Shown piece after piece: positions 63,917 through 64,000 of a stretch of 64,000 nucleotides of DNA. Every line of letters starts with the position of its first letter. Position 1 is the stretch's first letter. The notes under the pieces are model-generated. The model made no database searches. It was given only the letters and a program-made list of their open reading frames with translations, and had not been told where the DNA came from. The DNA comes from an uncultured Bacteroidales bacterium (GTDB lineage: Bacteria > Bacteroidota > Bacteroidia > Bacteroidales > P3), in NCBI GenBank assembly GCA_944321735.1, contig CALUMK010000010.1, positions 1 through 64,000 on the forward strand, given 5' to 3'. The position numbers were made by a program, and so were the translations under genes.

Positions 63917-64000
63917 ATGAGAATCTGTGTTTATTGCGCCTCCTCGATGGGCAACAACGAGGTCTTCGCCCAAGCAGCCCGGGACTTAGGGCAATGGATC
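63917..64000 (+). CDS. LOG-family protein, N-terminal fragment (runs off the window)
   Basis: The first 28 codons read MRICVYCASSMGNNEVFAQAARDLGQWI, the N-terminus of the TIGR00730/LOG family (cytokinin riboside monophosphate phosphoribohydrolase-like). The rest lies beyond the window. It starts 50 bases after the EnvC-like gene. Confidence 0.8.
   Translation, partial: MRICVYCASSMGNNEVFAQAARDLGQWI

Noticed and set aside
1-64000. tRNA, rRNA or riboswitch genes
   Set aside because: I looked for T-loop, anticodon-stem and rRNA signatures and known leader motifs by eye and found none I could support.

Overview
The window comes from a bacterial chromosome of the order Bacteroidales (phylum Bacteroidota). 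The evidence is a SusC/SusD outer-membrane pair, a second TonB-dependent receptor, two proteins ending in a type IX secretion (T9SS) sorting domain, several Bacteroidota-only families (DUF4294, DUF3127, DUF4292), and promoters of the Bacteroides type (TTTG, about 19-20 bases, TAnnTTTG). Genus cannot be fixed from the sequence. The T9SS cargo, a lipoprotein glutaminyl cyclase and small inverted-repeat elements suggest a Porphyromonas-like relative, but that is inference.

Layout. 1-5.1 kb: AT/GC-patchy spacer, a conserved secreted protein, and clpB. 5.1-9.4 kb: an inverted-repeat element, then a minus-strand group with an acetyltransferase, a small ORF and a Sau3AI-like restriction-modification (R-M) system. 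9.4-17.7 kb: a DUF4294 protein, an AddB/AddA-like nuclease-helicase pair and a decayed acyltransferase. 18-26.4 kb: an Rpn-type nuclease and two paralogous lamin-tail-domain T9SS cargo proteins. Between these two lies a promoter-bearing repeat and a ribbon-helix-helix/YafQ-like toxin-antitoxin pair whose toxin is split by a -1 shift at a run of seven A. 26.5-30.1 kb, minus strand: a YiiX-like hydrolase, a DUF3127 SSB-like protein and topB. 30.1-34.4 kb: two more inverted-repeat elements, a hairpin element and a second R-M system of the MvaI/BcnI type. 34.5-37.6 kb: housekeeping genes. 38-47.8 kb: an outer-membrane uptake region, with a TonB receptor plus beta-helix lipoprotein diverging from SusC/SusD. 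48-64 kb: a WbpM-like dehydratase, YraN, a ROK kinase, ComF, a cyclophilin, then a compact plus-strand run pheS, glutaminyl cyclase, flippase, dut, nucleotidyltransferase, TPR protein, DUF4292, EnvC-like protein and the start of a LOG-family gene.

How it fits together. The core is ordinary housekeeping and envelope biology. The accessory layer consists of two R-M systems (both nucleases of MutH-like type), the toxin-antitoxin pair, and short non-autonomous repeats. One repeat family (193 bp, 19-bp perfect terminal inverted repeats, 5-bp A/T target duplications) has four full copies and one 66-bp derivative here. Related repeats carrying a consensus-quality promoter lie just upstream of both the toxin-antitoxin pair and the second R-M system. 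Many secreted proteins have a predicted signal-peptide cleavage leaving N-terminal glutamine, matching the glutaminyl cyclase encoded in the same window.
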